A stretch of DNA of 64,000 bases. Origin: Vreelandella arcis (lineage in GTDB: Bacteria > Pseudomonadota > Gammaproteobacteria > Pseudomonadales > Halomonadaceae). The DNA is taken from contig NZ_FNII01000010.1 in the NCBI RefSeq assembly GCF_900103865.1, positions 94,759 through 158,758 on the forward strand, read 5' to 3'. The notes under the pieces are model-generated. The model did not search any database. It saw nothing but the letters and a program-made list of their open reading frames with translations, and was not told the origin of the DNA. Below, in pieces: positions 18,317-26,965 of this stretch; within the stretch, counting starts at the first letter, position 1; each line of letters opens with the position of its first letter. A program made the position numbers and the translations under genes.

Positions 18317-19735
18317 CTAGCGCAGTAGCGCTTCCAGGCAGCGGCGCAGGCGCTGGGACTCGCGCGAAAGCGTTTCACCAGACAGCATGCCCACCCCCAG
18401 CACTAGCCCAACGCGCGGATCGTGGCTGGCACACACCGGGCTCAGCGGGCGCACGATCAGGTGTTCGTTTAACAGCGCCTGGGCGATCTGCACGTCATCG
18501 ACAGGCGGCTCAAACTCAACGCACAGGCTGATGGCGCTACTCGGCGGCGAGACGCTACGCACCGACGATAGCGAGCAAAGCTGGTCGTGCAGTACCTGCT
18601 GGCGGCCTAGATAATCGCGCTGAATACGCCGACACCAGGCGTCGAGGTCACCGTCGAAAATAAACTGCGCCAGTACCGCCTGATCAAGCATGCGGCCTTC
18701 GCGAAACAGTTCGCTGCGCAGGCGGTTCATCGGCCCCGCCAGATGATGCGGTACTACCAGATACCCCAGCCGTAGCCCTGGAAACATCATCTTGGAAAAC
18801 GAGCCGACCAGCAAGTGGCGCGTTGATTGCGGATCGAACAGCAGGTTGGTGTGGTCGTCGCGGTCAAATTCGTAGTCATCTTCCACCACGTAGTCGGGCG
18901 ACAGGGCATCGCACAAACGCTGCTTGTCGGTCGCGCTGGTGGCGACGCTGAGCGGGTAGTGCTGCGAGCCGGTCAGGTAGGCAAGCCTGGTTTTCCTAGG
19001 GGCATCGGGTAATACATGCCCCTGGCCGGGGTGCCAGGCCACCATGTTGATGTTTAGCCCTGCAGCGGTAAACACGTTGCGCGCCCCCCAGTAGCAGGGC
19101 GACTCCATGGCGACGGTGTCGCCCACATCCGCCAGCGCCATGGCGCAGAGTTCGATGCCGTTATGGGTGCCGTCTGTGATGATGATCTGCTCGGTGTCGC
19201 AGCGAATGTTCCGCCAGCGTTCCAGAAACTCCTTGATGGCGCGCTTTAAGGGCCCGTAGCCGCCGGTAGAGTAAGACAGCAGTAGGGCGTTTTGAGGCAC
19301 TGTGACGCTAGCGTAGAGCTGCCGCCATTTACGCATCGGGAACTGGGCGATGTCGGGGATTCCCGGCACGAAGGCGCCGCTTTGAACAGTACTCGCACCC
19401 GGCCAACGCAACACTCGTTGTGCACGTTTTGATAACTGGACACTTGTTGGCGAGGGGGTAGTGGAAGCCTTCGTCCTGCAGCTCCAAGTACCCCGGCCAT
19501 GGGACGTAGTAAGCAAGCCTTCTTTCAGCAGCGTCGCCACTGCCAGAGATAGCGTATGCCGAGCAACGCCCAAGGCTAACGCAAGCTGCCGGTGGGACGG
19601 CAGGCGAGTTTGATCCGGCCACTCTTGGGTGATCGTGTGCCTAAGAGCCTGCTCTATGCGTACTTGTTTACTTAAGCGTTCAGGTTGCTGCGCATAGTGT
19701 TTTACAAGTTGTTGTAAAGCTGACTGGCCATCCAT
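18317..19735 (-). CDS. gabR: GabR-type MocR regulator of GABA genes
   Basis: A 472-residue MocR/GabR regulator with an N-terminal GntR-type winged helix (SHRQLALALGVARHTL, near residue 47) and a C-terminal type I aminotransferase fold. The PLP lysine lies in GSFSKMMFPGLRLGY. It is divergent from gabD-gabT with a 140-bp gap, the arrangement of GabR in other bacteria, where GABA and PLP bind the regulator and switch on gabTD. A GAGGA site precedes the ATG. Confidence 0.85.
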   Translation of the reverse strand: MDGQSALQQLVKHYAQQPERLSKQVRIEQALRHTITQEWPDQTRLPSHRQLALALGVARHTLSLAVATLLKEGLLTTSHGRGTWSCRTKASTTPSPTSVQLSKRAQRVLRWPGASTVQSGAFVPGIPDIAQFPMRKWRQLYASVTVPQNALLLSYSTGGYGPLKRAIKEFLERWRNIRCDTEQIIITDGTHNGIELCAMALADVGDTVAMESPCYWGARNVFTAAGLNINMVAWHPGQGHVLPDAPRKTRLAYLTGSQHYPLSVATSATDKQRLCDALSPDYVVEDDYEFDRDDHTNLLFDPQSTRHLLVGSFSKMMFPGLRLGYLVVPHHLAGPMNRLRSELFREGRMLDQAVLAQFIFDGDLDAWCRRIQRDYLGRQQVLHDQLCSLSSVRSVSPPSSAISLCVEFEPPVDDVQIAQALLNEHLIVRPLSPVCASHDPRVGLVLGVGMLSGETLSRESQRLRRCLEALLR

Positions 19736-19875
19736 TTTTATCCTCTCAACGCCTCAGTGCTCTCCATTTTTTCAGTAAAACAGAAAATTGGTCTGGTTGA
19801 ACAAAAAAGTGGTGCATTCGCCTGTAACCACATTACTGCTAGCGTGCACGTATTGTTGTTAACCTGGAGAATGTC

Positions 19876-21327
19876 ATGAGCTTTATCGAACAGTGGTTGC
19901 ACGATGCCGTTCCCGCCCTGGTGGGCGGTGAGTGGCGCGCAGGCCAGACCACCTTCGCGGTGGATAACCCCGCCACCGGCGAAAGCATTGCCCAGGTGGC
20001 CGACATGGGCGCCGACGATGCCCGTGATGCCGTCGCTGCGGCCTACGACGCGGGCCCCGCTTGGCGTGCCACGCCGGTCAAACAGCGCGCGGCACTGCTA
20101 CGCCGCTGGTTTGAACTGATCCATGCACATGCCGACGACCTGGCTCGTCTGATGACGTTGGAGCAGGGCAAGCCGCTGGCGGAAGCCAAGGGAGAAGTCG
20201 CCTACGGTGCCTCGTTTATCGAGTTCTTCGCCGAAGAGGCCAAGCGCATGGCCGGGGAAACCCTGCCCAGCCACGGCGCCGACAAGCGCCTGCTGGTGCT
20301 GCGCGAGCCGGTAGGCGTGGTCGCGGCGATCACCCCGTGGAACTTTCCGCTGGCGATGATCACCCGCAAGTGCGCCCCGGCCCTGGCCGCCGGCTGCACC
20401 GTGGTGATCAAACCCGCCGAAGCCACGCCGCTCACAGCCCTTGCCGCGGCTTACCTGGCACTGGAAGCGGGTCTGCCCGCGGGCACCATCAACGTGATCA
20501 CCGCCTCAAAGCCGGCCGAGGTGGGCGATGTGCTGACCTCGGATTCGCGGGTGCGCAAAGTCTCGTTTACCGGCTCGACCCCGGTGGGCAAACACCTGCT
20601 GGCCCAGTGCGCCAGTACGGTGAAGAAAACCGCCATGGAGCTGGGCGGCAATGCACCGTTCATCGTCTTTGACGACGCCGATGTGGATGCCGCCGTGGAT
20701 GGCGCAATCGCCTCCAAATTCCGCAACGCCGGACAAACCTGCGTATGCACCAACCGTTTTCTGGTGCAGGACGGCATTTACGATGCCTTCGTCGCCAAGC
20801 TGACCGAGCGCGTGAACGCATTGAACGTCGGCGACGGCTTGACGGAAGGCAGCGTGATCGGCCCGCTAATCAATCAGGCGGCGGTGGATAAGGTGCAGCG
20901 CCATATCGATGACGCGCTGAATCACGGGGCAACGCTGATGTGCGGCGGCAAGCCTCACGCCGCCGGCGAGCGCTTCTTTACCCCGACGGTACTGGCCGAC
21001 GTCACCACGCAGATGGCGGTGGCCGACGAGGAGACCTTCGGCCCGGTAGCGCCGGTATTCCGCTTCCAGCGCGATGAAGAGGCCATCCAAATGGCTAACG
21101 ACACGCCGTTCGGCCTGGCCGCCTACTTCTACGCCACCGACTACCGCCGCATCTGGCGCACCATGGAGCAGTTGGAGTACGGCATGGTCGGCGTCAACGA
21201 AGGGCTGATCTCCACCGAGCTGGCGCCATTTGGCGGCGTGAAAGAGTCCGGGTTGGGCCGCGAAGGCTCCCACCACGGGCTCGATGAGTTTACTGAATTG
21301 AAGTACGTCTGCGTTGGCGGTTTATAA
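19876..21327 (+). CDS. gabD: Succinate-semialdehyde dehydrogenase
   Basis: A 483-residue aldehyde dehydrogenase that oxidises succinate semialdehyde to succinate with NAD(P)+, the last step of GABA breakdown. Catalytic Glu255 lies in MELGGNAPF and Cys289 in NAGQTCVCTNRF; the second cysteine two residues later (Cys291) is typical of GabD and can form a redox-sensitive disulfide. A GGAG site precedes the ATG. gabT follows 9 bp downstream, so the two form an operon under the divergent GabR gene. Confidence 0.93.
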   Translation: MSFIEQWLHDAVPALVGGEWRAGQTTFAVDNPATGESIAQVADMGADDARDAVAAAYDAGPAWRATPVKQRAALLRRWFELIHAHADDLARLMTLEQGKPLAEAKGEVAYGASFIEFFAEEAKRMAGETLPSHGADKRLLVLREPVGVVAAITPWNFPLAMITRKCAPALAAGCTVVIKPAEATPLTALAAAYLALEAGLPAGTINVITASKPAEVGDVLTSDSRVRKVSFTGSTPVGKHLLAQCASTVKKTAMELGGNAPFIVFDDADVDAAVDGAIASKFRNAGQTCVCTNRFLVQDGIYDAFVAKLTERVNALNVGDGLTEGSVIGPLINQAAVDKVQRHIDDALNHGATLMCGGKPHAAGERFFTPTVLADVTTQMAVADEETFGPVAPVFRFQRDEEAIQMANDTPFGLAAYFYATDYRRIWRTMEQLEYGMVGVNEGLISTELAPFGGVKESGLGREGSHHGLDEFTELKYVCVGGL

Positions 21328-21336
21328 AGGAAAGCG

Positions 21337-22614
21337 ATGATGACTAACCAAGAATTGAATGACCTGAAAAACCGCTACGTGGCCAACGGTGCGGCCACGC
21401 CGACCACCCAGTTTGCCGAGCACGCGGAAAACGCCGAGCTGTGGGACGCCGACGGCAACCGCTGGATCGACTTTGCGGGCGGCATTGGCGTGCTGAACCT
21501 GGGCCATCGCCACCCGAAAATCGTGGCCGCCGTCGAAGCGCAGCTCAAGAAAGTCATGCACACCAGCGCGGCGGTGATCTCCTACGCGCCCTACGTGCAG
21601 CTATGCCAAAAGCTCTGCGACCTCACCCCGGTACGCGGCCCCGAGCGCAAGGCGATGCTGGTCAACACCGGTGCCGAAGCGCTTGAAAACGCCGTGAAGA
21701 TCGCCCGCGCCGCCACTGGCCGTACCGGCATTATCACCTTTGACGGCGCCTTCCATGGCCGCACCATGATGACCCTGGCGATGACCGGCAAGGTGCTGCC
21801 CTACAAGAACGACTTCGGCCCGATGCCGGGCGATGTGTTCCGCGCACCTTTCCCGAACCCGCTGCACGGCATCAGCGAAGAGGCGTCCCTTGAAGCCATT
21901 CGCACCCTGTTCAAAACCGACATTGCCCCGCACCGCACGGCGGCCATCGTGATTGAGCCGGTACAAGGCGAAGGCGGTTTCTACATTGCCTCACCGGACT
22001 ACCTGAAAGCGCTGCGCGCCCTGTGTGACGAACACGGCATTCTGCTGATCGCTGACGAAGTGCAGTCCGGCTTTGCCCGCACCGGCAAGCTGTTTGCGCT
22101 CGAACATAGCGGCGTTGAGGCGGATATTCTCACCACTGCCAAGAGCCTGGCCAACGGCATGCCGCTTTCGGCGGTGGTCGGCTCCGCCAAGGTGATGGAC
22201 GCCTCCGGCCCCAACTCCCTAGGCGGCACCTACAGCGGCAACCCGCTCTCCTGTGCCGCGGCGCTGGCAGTCATCGAGGCGATCGAGGAAGAGAATATTC
22301 TTGAGCGCAGCGAGCAGATGGGCAAGATGCTCGCCGAGCGTTTCGCGGTATGGGAAGAACGCTTCCCCGCCGTGGCCCACGGCCGCCAGCTCGGCGCCAT
22401 GGCAGCGTTCGAGCTTCTCGACAGTGACGGTAAGCCGGACGCGCAGATGACCGGCGCGCTCTGCGCCAAGGCTCGCGAAAAAGGCTTGATCCTGCTTTCA
22501 TGTGGCTTCTACGGCAACAGCATCCGCATTCTAGTGCCGCTGACGGTGTCTGTAGAGGTATTGGAAGAAGGCTTGAGCATTATCGAGCAGTCGCTGGAGG
22601 CGCTTAGCGAATAG
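21337..22614 (+). CDS. gabT: 4-aminobutyrate aminotransferase
   Basis: A 425-residue class III aminotransferase that moves the amino group of GABA to 2-oxoglutarate, giving succinate semialdehyde for GabD. PLP-binding Lys269 lies in TTAKSLANGMPLSAV, and the IADEVQSGFARTG block carries the cofactor aspartate. The start codon (21337) has AAAGGA upstream and is followed by a second ATG, so either may be used. The stop is only a few bases from a remnant of a photolyase gene end. Confidence 0.93.
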   Translation: MMTNQELNDLKNRYVANGAATPTTQFAEHAENAELWDADGNRWIDFAGGIGVLNLGHRHPKIVAAVEAQLKKVMHTSAAVISYAPYVQLCQKLCDLTPVRGPERKAMLVNTGAEALENAVKIARAATGRTGIITFDGAFHGRTMMTLAMTGKVLPYKNDFGPMPGDVFRAPFPNPLHGISEEASLEAIRTLFKTDIAPHRTAAIVIEPVQGEGGFYIASPDYLKALRALCDEHGILLIADEVQSGFARTGKLFALEHSGVEADILTTAKSLANGMPLSAVVGSAKVMDASGPNSLGGTYSGNPLSCAAALAVIEAIEEENILERSEQMGKMLAERFAVWEERFPAVAHGRQLGAMAAFELLDSDGKPDAQMTGALCAKAREKGLILLSCGFYGNSIRILVPLTVSVEVLEEGLSIIEQSLEALSE

Positions 22615-22617
22615 CAT

Positions 22618-22676
22618 CTAAGCGTCATCGAGCCCGCCCTCGTCAAACAGCGAAAGCTGCTGGCGATGGGCGGGTT
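22618..22676 (-). pseudogene. Remnant of a photolyase gene 3' end (copy 1 of direct repeat)
   Basis: Read on the minus strand this segment encodes PAHRQQLSLFDEGGLDDA followed by a stop. The intact photolyase at 24851-26431 ends PANCQQLLLFDEGGLEDM at its own stop. The two 60-base ends align without gaps with about 12 differences. The rest of the gene is missing here. The remnant starts 3 bp after the gabT stop, so gabT and the photolyase gene were probably convergent neighbours before the 2.2-kb cassette segment came between them. Confidence 0.75.
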
Positions 22677-22680
22677 TTTT
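22631..22680 (+). terminator. Terminator after gabT
   Basis: A long hairpin (GCCCGCC pairing with GGCGGG, with an inner CAGC/GCTG stem) followed by six T residues lies 17 bp after the gabT stop. The same bases are the remnant photolyase tail on the other strand, so the hairpin was inherited with that gene end. Confidence 0.8.
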
Positions 22681-22980
22681 ATGGGCGTTGAAATCTCATA
22701 CCTATGGTGATCATTTGCCCTAATCGCCTTGTGCTAAGCTGGGTTTGGTAGGTTGGAGCAGAAAATAGCAAGGCAGGTAACCTCCCAACGTGGAGGTGCT
22801 GGCAAATTCAGCAGAAGCGTGAGTTTTGGATATGCAACCTGGTAATAATTAGAAAAAATTATAGATTTTGAAGAGTTTTTCAGGCTGCATTTTTTGGGTG
22901 ATCATGTCGGCGCGTTCATCCAATCATAGGACACGCTTTCTAACACCTTTTAGCTGTAACCAATTAGAAGGATATCGAAG
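22681..22980. other. AT-rich leader of the first cassette; no gene seen
   Basis: I find no ORF, RNA gene or clear attC/attI site in these 300 bases. GTT-containing candidates for a recombination core occur (near 22684 and 22752) but lack a convincing paired arm. A ribosome site AGAAGGA precedes the ORF that starts at 22981. Confidence 0.4.
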
Positions 22981-23982
22981 ATGGGATGGAAAGGAACAGT
23001 TCGTTCGATTGGTGCAGCAGTTCGCGCTGCAGAACGAGATGCGAAAAGAAGACAGCGAGATCTTGAAAGGCAGCAACAGCAATATGCAAAAATGCAAGAT
23101 CTAGAGCAGGCTACCTATGAAGTGGAAGTCTATGAAAATCATATTGATGTGATTCAATCAACCCACAAAGAGTGCAGCCCTCCAATAGACTGGAATAAAG
23201 TTGCTTCATCTAAGCAGCCTATCGAGCCCAAAATGAATAATGATGATGAATCGGAGGCGCGTCAATCATTAGAGTCTTATAAGCCTGGGCTTATAGATCG
23301 TCTATTCAAGAGAGAAGAAAAGAAAAGAGCGTTTCTTTCCCAAAAAATTGATGAGGCCATTAAGAAAGATGAGGCTAACTATAAATCTAGTATTTTAAGG
23401 TGGGAGAAAGATGTAGAGGAGTGGACAGAAAGTGTAAGCATAGCTAATGCCCTTTTAGATGGCAAGGCAGAAGCCAAAATTGAAGTAATTGACAATCTCC
23501 AGCCATTCTCAGAAATCTCTAATCTCGGATCAAGTTTGTCAATCTCTGTCTACGACAATGGGATTTTAGAGGCAACAATAAATGTTCATGGAGCTGAAAT
23601 AGTACCATCCGAAACAAAAAGTTTGCTTAAAAGCGGTAAGCTGTCTGTTAAAAATATGCCAAAAGGAAAGTTTAACGAAATATATCAAGACTACGTATGT
23701 GGTTGTGTGTTGCGTATAGGTAATGAGTTGTTTTCAGCTATTCCTGATAATCTTGTTATTGTTACAGCGGTAGACGAGTTGCTTAATTCTAAGACGGGCC
23801 ATTTAGAAGAAGCCCCAATTTTGTCTGTTGCGATGTCACGTAGCACGATAGAACGTCTTAATTTGGAAACTATTGACCCATCAGATTCTATGGATAACTT
23901 TAAGCATAATATGTCGTTCAAAAAAACTAAGGGCTTCGAGCGAGTTGCACGTATAGATCCAGAGGGGCTGGATTGTACATAG
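22981..23982 (+). CDS. Unknown protein, 333 aa, integron-cassette ORF
   Basis: A 333-residue soluble protein that I cannot assign. Residues about 10-50 are strongly charged and glutamine-rich (ERDAKRRQRDLERQQQQ) and should form a coiled coil. A second charged helical region follows near residues 100-150 (REEKKRAFLSQKIDEAIKKDE). The C-terminal half is of mixed composition. GC content is clearly lower than in flanking genes. AGAAGGA precedes the ATG, and the stop lies 6 bp before an attC-like site, as in gene cassettes. Similar sequences occur as hypothetical proteins in mobile regions, but I know of no function. Confidence 0.8.
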   Translation: MGWKGTVRSIGAAVRAAERDAKRRQRDLERQQQQYAKMQDLEQATYEVEVYENHIDVIQSTHKECSPPIDWNKVASSKQPIEPKMNNDDESEARQSLESYKPGLIDRLFKREEKKRAFLSQKIDEAIKKDEANYKSSILRWEKDVEEWTESVSIANALLDGKAEAKIEVIDNLQPFSEISNLGSSLSISVYDNGILEATINVHGAEIVPSETKSLLKSGKLSVKNMPKGKFNEIYQDYVCGCVLRIGNELFSAIPDNLVIVTAVDELLNSKTGHLEEAPILSVAMSRSTIERLNLETIDPSDSMDNFKHNMSFKKTKGFERVARIDPEGLDCT

Positions 23983-23988
23983 GCCAGC

Positions 23989-24060
23989 AGCTAACAAGGC
24001 CATCAACTTGACCGTGGACTTACGCTGCGATTCAGGCGGCAAATTATGGCGGCGTTAAAG
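23989..24060 (+). other. attC-like integron recombination site 1
   Basis: A 72-bp imperfect palindrome between AGCTAAC and GTTAAAG. The 5' arm (GCCATCAACTTGACCG) pairs with the 3' arm (CGGCAAATTATGGC) with unpaired bases, the arrangement of attC sites, and the 3' end reads GGCGGCGTT as in many chromosomal attC. The core boxes deviate slightly from RYYYAAC and GTTRRRY. It follows the 333-codon ORF directly. Confidence 0.65.
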
Positions 24061-24087
24061 CGGCTATCAACATGCAGTGGAGGTAAC

Positions 24088-24540
24088 ATGGATTGGCGTG
24101 ATCCCAGATTGCGGGAGCTGTGGAAACAAAAAAACATACCCGTGGTTTTTCGTAGGTCGAGTCCAGACCCATTGTTACTTCGACTCCCATACGCTACTGA
24201 TAATTTTGAGTGGATTCGAGGAGATCGCCGGCACAAGCCAAAGTGGAACTCGCAGTTTTCGGCATGGGAAGTCCCCGTTGCTTGGTTCGATGAAATCACC
24301 GCTAAAGTGCTCAGGCGTTTTGGTAAGGCCTACGTAATTCAGCTATACAAAAAACATCAAAAATGCGCCCCTGCGTGCTGGAATGCGAAAGGGCTACACT
24401 GCGAATGTTCGTGCATGGGTGCCCGCCATGGGACGGGGCATCCACAAGGACGATGGCACGAAGTGTCAGATACATTTGCCTTTTCATGGGGGCCAAAACA
24501 ATATGCCTGCCGACTATTGTCCTCACTTTCGGGGCAGTAG
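24088..24540 (+). CDS. Unknown cysteine-cluster protein, 150 aa, cassette ORF
   Basis: A 150-residue protein I cannot assign. The middle has an aromatic and basic region (RGDRRHKPKWNSQFSAWEVP). The C-terminal third contains a compact Cys/His group (CAPACWNAKGLHCECSC, then GARHG) that could bind zinc; similar CxCxC-G-HG clusters occur in proteins of plasmids and phages. The start at 24088 is set by GGAGG four bases upstream, at the head of the cassette just past attC-like site 1. The stop lies 2 bp from attC-like site 2. Confidence 0.65.
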   Translation: MDWRDPRLRELWKQKNIPVVFRRSSPDPLLLRLPYATDNFEWIRGDRRHKPKWNSQFSAWEVPVAWFDEITAKVLRRFGKAYVIQLYKKHQKCAPACWNAKGLHCECSCMGARHGTGHPQGRWHEVSDTFAFSWGPKQYACRLLSSLSGQ

Positions 24541-24542
24541 CC

Positions 24543-24632
24543 GCTCTAACCAGGCCAGGCCAGGCACGGCGACGCCTTTTTCGTTGCGGCTTCGCCTCCA
24601 CTACAAAGCCGGGGATGCTGGCGGCGTTAGGC
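24543..24632 (+). other. attC-like integron recombination site 2
   Basis: A 90-bp imperfect palindrome from GCTCTAAC to GTTAGGC. The right core GTTAGGC is a perfect GTTRRRY box preceded by GGCGGC. The left arm (TAACCAGGCCAGG...CGGC) pairs with the right arm (GCCGGGGATGCTGGCGGCGTTA) with several bulges. It ends the cassette carrying the 150-codon ORF. Confidence 0.75.
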
Positions 24633-24850
24633 ACTTTCCTATCAACTGAGTAAGCACATGTCGGCCACCCCTCACGCGAGATGCAGGATGTGCAGCGTCT
24701 GACGCCATTACTGGAGCAATTCGCTATGAACATCAGTAATATGGAAGCGACAGGGGCCTACTCATAGCGCATATGGCATGCCGTATTGCATCCCCAATCC
24801 AGCCACGCCTTCTGGCGAAGAGATTAGTGAGCCCTAGCCAAGCACAACCG
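24633..24850. other. Segment after the second attC-like site; no assignable gene
   Basis: No complete ORF is supported here. A short open stretch on the plus strand ending at 24766 (with EMQDVQRLTPLLEQFA) may be a gene fragment, but I recognise no family. The segment ends at the stop codon of the photolyase gene. Confidence 0.35.
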
Positions 24851-26431
24851 CTACATATCCTCCAACCCGCCCTCATCAAACAGCAAAAGCTGCTGACAAT
24901 TGGCGGGTTTTGCTTTTTTAGCGCGCTGAGCGGGTGGTCTTCGCTGGCTGGCGAGCTTATCCACAATGGCCTGGCTGGCTTCTCTTGCATCCGGTGTACG
25001 GCGAAGCTCATACAACATCTTCTTCCAGTGCCGCGCCTCATGTTCAAAGTCGTGAGGCAGCGGGTAGTGCTCGCCGGGCTGAAAGCCGAATCGCTGGCGC
25101 AGGCTTTCCGGCAGGGCCCAGGGTTTGGCGCGCCACTCTAAAGGCAGTGTGGTTAATTCCGGCACCCAGCGGGCGACAAACTCACCATGTGGGTCGTTAT
25201 CTTCCGCCTGTTTGATGGGGTTATACACCCGCAGCGCGTTGGTGCCCGTGGCACCTGCCTGCATCTGCACCTGGGGGTAGTGAATGCCCGGCTCGAAGTC
25301 GGTAAACAGCCGCGCCAGATGCAGGGCGGGCTCGTACCAGTGCAGCCCCAGGCCAAATGTGGCGTGGGAGATCAGCATCGCGCGCATGCGAAAGTTGAGC
25401 CAGCCGGTGGCGGTCAGGCTGCGCATGCAGGCATCCACCAACGGCACCCCGGTTTGGCCGCGTTTCCAGGCGGTCAGGTTAGGGTGGTCGGGGTCGCGTT
25501 CGCGCAGGCCGCGCATTGCGGGGTGCAGCGTTTGATGCTCCATGCTCGGCTCGCTTTCCAGCTTCTGGATAAAGTGGCAGTGCCAGTAAAGCCGCGAGGT
25601 AAAGGCGCGCAGCGAGCGAGACCATTGGGAATCTTCCGCATGTTTTGCCCGCTGGCGGCGCAGCGACTGCACTACTTCGCGCATGGAGAGCGTGCCCCAG
25701 GCCAGATGCGGCGACAGCCGTGAGCCGAATTCCCAGGCCAGCAATGGCTTCGAGAGCGAGCCACGGTAGCGACGCCCGCGCTGGCTGACAAAGCTGCGCC
25801 ATAGTGCACGCCCTTCACGGCGACCGCCGGGCTGGCGCTCGGGGCAGGGCGTGGTGTCAAACCCCTGCGTCAGGCCGTGCAGCTCTCCAGCGTCAATATG
25901 GTGGAAAGCCTGCCAACCGGGAGCCGCCTGGGCGTTTTTCGGCGCAGGGAAGGTCGGTGCCGTCATCAGCGCTTCCCAATGAGACTCCCAGCGGGTCTGG
26001 TGGCCTGTGCGGCTGGTCAACCCGCGCACTACGCCGTGCTGGCGGGCTTCCTGCCAGGTAACGTTGTGCTGTCGGCACCAGCTATGAACGTCTTTGTCGC
26101 GCGCAAAGCTCCAGGCGTTGCCGGTTTCCTGGTGGGAGTGCAGGGTGATGTAGCCGTAATGGGCTTTCAGAGCGTCCAGCAGATCGACCATATTACCCTG
26201 CCAGATACACAGCGGCAGGCCGAGTGTCCCTAGGGCATGGGAAAGGTCGATAAGCGAGTCAGCGGCAAACTGCCAGTGGCGCAGCGCGCTGTCTGGCGCC
26301 TGCCACTGGCCGGGTTCGATCGCGAAAACCGGCAGCACAGGGCCCGCCTCGGCTGCATTCGCTAGCGGTTCATGGTCATGCACTCGCAGGTCGCGCTTGA
26401 ACCAGACAACGTGAAGGTGGGTATTCGCCAT
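24851..26431 (-). CDS. phr: DNA photolyase/cryptochrome family protein
   Basis: A 526-residue flavoprotein with an N-terminal alpha/beta antenna domain (VVWFKRDLRVHDHEPL at residues 8-23) and the helical FAD-binding domain (GWLNFRMRAMLISHATF, then DFEPGIHYPQVQMQAG). Photolyases repair UV pyrimidine dimers using blue light. The DFEPGIHYPQVQMQ version of the flavin loop differs from classical class I enzymes (DGDLAANNGGWQW) and marks a separate proteobacterial subgroup, so repair activity is likely but not certain. The C-terminal 20 codons overlap a terminator-like hairpin and are duplicated next to gabT. Confidence 0.85.
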   Translation of the reverse strand: MANTHLHVVWFKRDLRVHDHEPLANAAEAGPVLPVFAIEPGQWQAPDSALRHWQFAADSLIDLSHALGTLGLPLCIWQGNMVDLLDALKAHYGYITLHSHQETGNAWSFARDKDVHSWCRQHNVTWQEARQHGVVRGLTSRTGHQTRWESHWEALMTAPTFPAPKNAQAAPGWQAFHHIDAGELHGLTQGFDTTPCPERQPGGRREGRALWRSFVSQRGRRYRGSLSKPLLAWEFGSRLSPHLAWGTLSMREVVQSLRRQRAKHAEDSQWSRSLRAFTSRLYWHCHFIQKLESEPSMEHQTLHPAMRGLRERDPDHPNLTAWKRGQTGVPLVDACMRSLTATGWLNFRMRAMLISHATFGLGLHWYEPALHLARLFTDFEPGIHYPQVQMQAGATGTNALRVYNPIKQAEDNDPHGEFVARWVPELTTLPLEWRAKPWALPESLRQRFGFQPGEHYPLPHDFEHEARHWKKMLYELRRTPDAREASQAIVDKLASQRRPPAQRAKKAKPANCQQLLLFDEGGLEDM

Positions 26432-26548
26432 AGCTCGCCGTGGGGAAAGGGCTATCCGCCGTTACGCCATGACGTTACCATCAAGCCACGGCAGGCGTAA
26501 GCGCGCTGTCCCTTATCAACAGGCGGATTTATCAACGGGAGAGTATTG

Positions 26549-26851
26549 ATGTATATCGCGATGAACCGTTTTCGGATTGCCCCAGGCCGCGAAGAAGACT
26601 TTTTAGAAGTGTGGCGCAACCGCGACTCTCACCTGGATGAAGTGCCGGGTTTCAAGCAGTTCCAGATGCTCCAGGGCGAAAGCCAGGACGATCACACCGT
26701 GTTTATCTCTCACAGCGTGTGGGAATCGGAAGAGGCCTTCCGCGACTGGACCAAGTCAGACGCGTTTCGCAAGGCTCATGCCAACGCCAAGGCGCCCGAA
26801 GGTATTTATCTGGGGCCGCCCAAGTTCGAGGGCTATGAGGTGGTGCTGTAA
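26549..26851 (+). CDS. Antibiotic biosynthesis monooxygenase (ABM) domain protein
   Basis: A 100-residue single-domain protein of the ABM/IsdG-like dimeric alpha-beta barrel fold. Features are NRFRIAPGREEDFLEVWRNR at residues 6-25 and a VWESEEAFRDWTKSDAF block near residue 57. Relatives include heme-degrading and quinol monooxygenases; the residues seen do not single out one activity. GGGAGAG precedes the ATG at 26549. It is divergent from the photolyase gene. Confidence 0.75.
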   Translation: MYIAMNRFRIAPGREEDFLEVWRNRDSHLDEVPGFKQFQMLQGESQDDHTVFISHSVWESEEAFRDWTKSDAFRKAHANAKAPEGIYLGPPKFEGYEVVL

Positions 26852-26965
26852 GGCGCCTGGCATTACGTATAGATTCTCTAACGTGAACAAAAGAAAAGCG
26901 TAATTTTATAAACGTGTTCAGTGGCGCATGCTGAGGTAATGCCGCATAGCGATGGAGCTGGACAC

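Noticed and set aside
22752..22758. GTTGGAG as a third attC core ahead of the first cassette
   Set aside because: No paired left arm or inner stem could be found within the expected distance.
24680..24766. Possible short gene after the second attC-like site
   Set aside because: There is no ribosome site, it is too short and no family is recognisable; kept only as unassigned sequence.
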